Positions 5,500-6,911 of a stretch of 6,911 nt of DNA are shown here, in pieces. Both the position numbers and the translations under genes were made by a program. How positions within the stretch are numbered: the stretch's first letter is position 1; each line of letters begins with the position of its first letter. The DNA lies in the NCBI GenBank assembly GCA_946188175.1, contig CAMHUJ010000089.1, forward strand, positions 1-6,911, written 5' to 3'. The DNA comes from an uncultured Ruminococcus sp. (lineage in GTDB: Bacteria; Bacillota; Clostridia; Oscillospirales; Ruminococcaceae). The notes below the pieces were generated by a model, which was not told the origin of the DNA, did no database searches, and worked only from the letters and a program-made list of their open reading frames with translations.

Positions 5500-6911
5500 A
5501 TGAATGAAAAAGTGAAAAATGCATTCCGCATTCTCTATACGGCAGCGATTCTCGGGATTCTTGCCGTACCGGCAGCCGCACTGGCAGTACGGGAATCCCG
5601 CGGCGGAGATGCGGCGGCTGAAACCGGTGCCGTCAATACTGAAAACCGCGTGCTGGCGGCAAAACCTGTGCTGCATCAGGAGGACGGCAGCCTCAACCGC
5701 GATTATCCGGCCGAATTTGACGCATGGTTCAGCGACAGCTTCGGGCTCCGCACGCAGCTCGTCACCGCCTACAGCAAGCTGTCCGGCAGCATCTTCGGCG
5801 TTTCTGCAGAAAAGGATGTGATCATCGGCAAGGACGGCTGGCTGTATTATACGCCGACTGTCCCCGATGCAACCGGAGTCCGGACGCTTTCAGATACGGA
5901 GATCAGACATATTGTCTATAATATGCAGATGATGCAGGATTACTGCGAAGCACACGGCGCAAAGCTGATCTTCGCCGCCGCACCGAATAAGGCAAGCATC
6001 TATCCGGAGCATCTCCCTGCAAGATATCTGCAAACCGGCGGACAGAATAATCTCGACGCGCTGCACGAAGCGCTCGCGCAGACTGATCTCACGGTCTGTG
6101 ACTGGCGAAATGCGCTGCGCAGCAGCAGAAATGACCGCCTGCTCTATCACAAAACCGATACGCACTGGAACGGCGACGGCGCCATGCTCGGCTATCAGAC
6201 GCTGATGCAGACGCTCGGGCTCGACGATCTCGGCTTTGCGAATACGGCGCGCACGGAGACCTGCGACTGGGACGGCGACCTCTGGAACATGATCTCTCCT
6301 GCCGAAAAAAAGCCGGATGCGAACGCGGTCTATGCCGTGCCGCAGACCTACCGCACCGTCGGCAGAATGCGCAGCATCGACGATCTCTCGATTGAAACAA
6401 CCTGCGAAAACGGCTCCGGCTCTCTGCTGATGTTCCGCGATTCCTTCGGGCGTGCGCTGATTCCGCTGCTGGCAGAGCGGTTTGCTGCCTGCTCCTTCCA
6501 GCGCGGCAATGCCGTTCCGCTCGATCTGCTGGAGATTCAGCCGGCGGATTATGTGGTCTATGAGCTGGTCGAGCGCAATCTGAACCGCCTGCTGACATAC
6601 GCGCCGCAGATGCCCGCACCGGCAGCGGAGATTCCGGCGGCAATCCCCGCGGAGCATCCGGAGACGCTGCGTCTGGAATCGGAACCGAACGGCCAATATC
6701 TGCATATCTACGGGCTTTTCGATGAAGCATATGAGAATGCAGATGCTGTATATGTCACATTGAACGGGCAGAGCTATCAGGCATTTTTATGCTGCGAGCA
6801 GGAAGCGCTGGAACTGGAGCAGCATCAGGCAAACGGATTCTCCTGCTATGTGCCCGCCGCACTCGCTGCGGATACGGCACAGATCACGGTGCAGACCGGC
6901 GGACAGTATGT
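5500..6911 (+). CDS. SGNH/AlgX-AlgJ-like (DHHW-type) O-acetyltransferase, partial (3' end missing)
   Basis: The ATG at 5500 follows GGGAGG (5488-5493) by 6 bases. The frame stays open to the right edge, giving 470 complete codons and no stop. Residues 10-29 form one hydrophobic segment after a basic start, so it is either a membrane anchor or a signal peptide. DYPAEFDAWFSDSFGLR (about 68-84) and IGKDGWLYY (109-117) match the N-terminal signature of AlgJ/AlgX/DHHW proteins. TDTHWN carries D220 and H222, and FRDSFG carries S315, so the Asp-His-Ser triad is complete. This family takes acetyl from the MBOAT partner and places it on extracellular polysaccharide. Residues about 388-470 go beyond the catalytic core with a beta-strand-like pattern (LHIYGLFDE, AVYVTLNGQSY, AQITVQTGG). 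This could be a sugar-binding module, as AlgX has at its C-terminus, but no specific family is recognised. It is coupled to the MBOAT gene by a 16-base gap. Confidence 0.92.
   Translation, partial: MNEKVKNAFRILYTAAILGILAVPAAALAVRESRGGDAAAETGAVNTENRVLAAKPVLHQEDGSLNRDYPAEFDAWFSDSFGLRTQLVTAYSKLSGSIFGVSAEKDVIIGKDGWLYYTPTVPDATGVRTLSDTEIRHIVYNMQMMQDYCEAHGAKLIFAAAPNKASIYPEHLPARYLQTGGQNNLDALHEALAQTDLTVCDWRNALRSSRNDRLLYHKTDTHWNGDGAMLGYQTLMQTLGLDDLGFANTARTETCDWDGDLWNMISPAEKKPDANAVYAVPQTYRTVGRMRSIDDLSIETTCENGSGSLLMFRDSFGRALIPLLAERFAACSFQRGNAVPLDLLEIQPADYVVYELVERNLNRLLTYAPQMPAPAAEIPAAIPAEHPETLRLESEPNGQYLHIYGLFDEAYENADAVYVTLNGQSYQAFLCCEQEALELEQHQANGFSCYVPAALAADTAQITVQTGGQY

Noticed and set aside
4656..5531. 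Antisense reading frame of 291 codons opposite the MBOAT gene
   Set aside because: The product is rich in Arg, Asp and Cys without motifs, while the sense frame has all MBOAT hallmarks. It also runs across the start of the next gene.
5890..6705. Antisense reading frame of 271 codons at the right end
   Set aside because: The + strand frame here encodes the SGNH domain with its catalytic triad and runs to the window edge; the antisense frame is a shadow of it.
4071..6911. DltB/DltD pair for teichoic acid D-alanylation
   Set aside because: The partner has GKDGWLYY, TDTHW and RDSFG motifs of the AlgX/AlgJ/DHHW group rather than those of DltD, and no dltA or dltC lies in the window.

Overview
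The window reads as accessory or surface-biology DNA from a Gram-positive gut or rumen clostridium, most likely a Ruminococcus-type member of the Oscillospirales. The support is indirect: strong AGGAGG-type ribosome binding sites, a textbook sigma-A promoter, a lipoprotein with a long Thr/Glu/Ala linker, choline-binding-type cell-wall repeats, and moderately GC-rich codon use. No rRNA, tRNA, CRISPR, transposase or integrase was seen. All genes lie on the + strand, and all products appear to act at or outside the membrane, although the start of the first is cut off.

Layout. Positions 1-851 hold the 3' part of a gene entering from the left edge. Its C-terminus resembles the FTP/PepSY-type propeptide of M4 metalloproteases, but no protease domain follows. 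A 257-base gap (852-1108) separates it from the next gene. The gap holds a strong intrinsic terminator (911-947), a second weaker hairpin (970-990), an inverted-repeat and 10-bp-phased repeat cluster (995-1050), and a near-consensus extended -10 promoter (1041-1069).

That promoter drives what looks like one transcription unit with gaps of only 31, 18 and 16 bases. The first gene (1109-3313) encodes a secreted 734-residue protein: a signal peptide, about 26 cell-wall-binding repeats, and a C-terminal transglutaminase-like domain with an intact Cys-His-Asp triad. The second (3345-4052) is a lipoprotein with a Thr-rich stalk and a small two-part globular domain. The third (4071-5483) is an MBOAT O-acyltransferase of the AlgI type. 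The fourth (5500 to the right edge) is a membrane-anchored SGNH/AlgX-AlgJ-like (DHHW-type) acetyltransferase with an intact Asp-His-Ser triad and an extra C-terminal region; it is cut by the window end.

How they may work together (inference). The MBOAT and SGNH proteins form the usual two-part O-acetylation machine: the first passes an acetyl group across the membrane and the second places it on an extracytoplasmic polysaccharide. Co-transcription with a wall-bound transglutaminase-like enzyme and a stalked lipoprotein suggests an envelope-modification locus in which a wall polymer is acetylated and a surface protein is attached to or cross-linked at the same wall. No dltA or dltC is visible, so teichoic acid D-alanylation is less likely. 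The most notable points are this gene combination, the repeat-rich promoter, a terminator-like hairpin inside the MBOAT gene, and a 381-bp six-repeat duplication in the wall protein.
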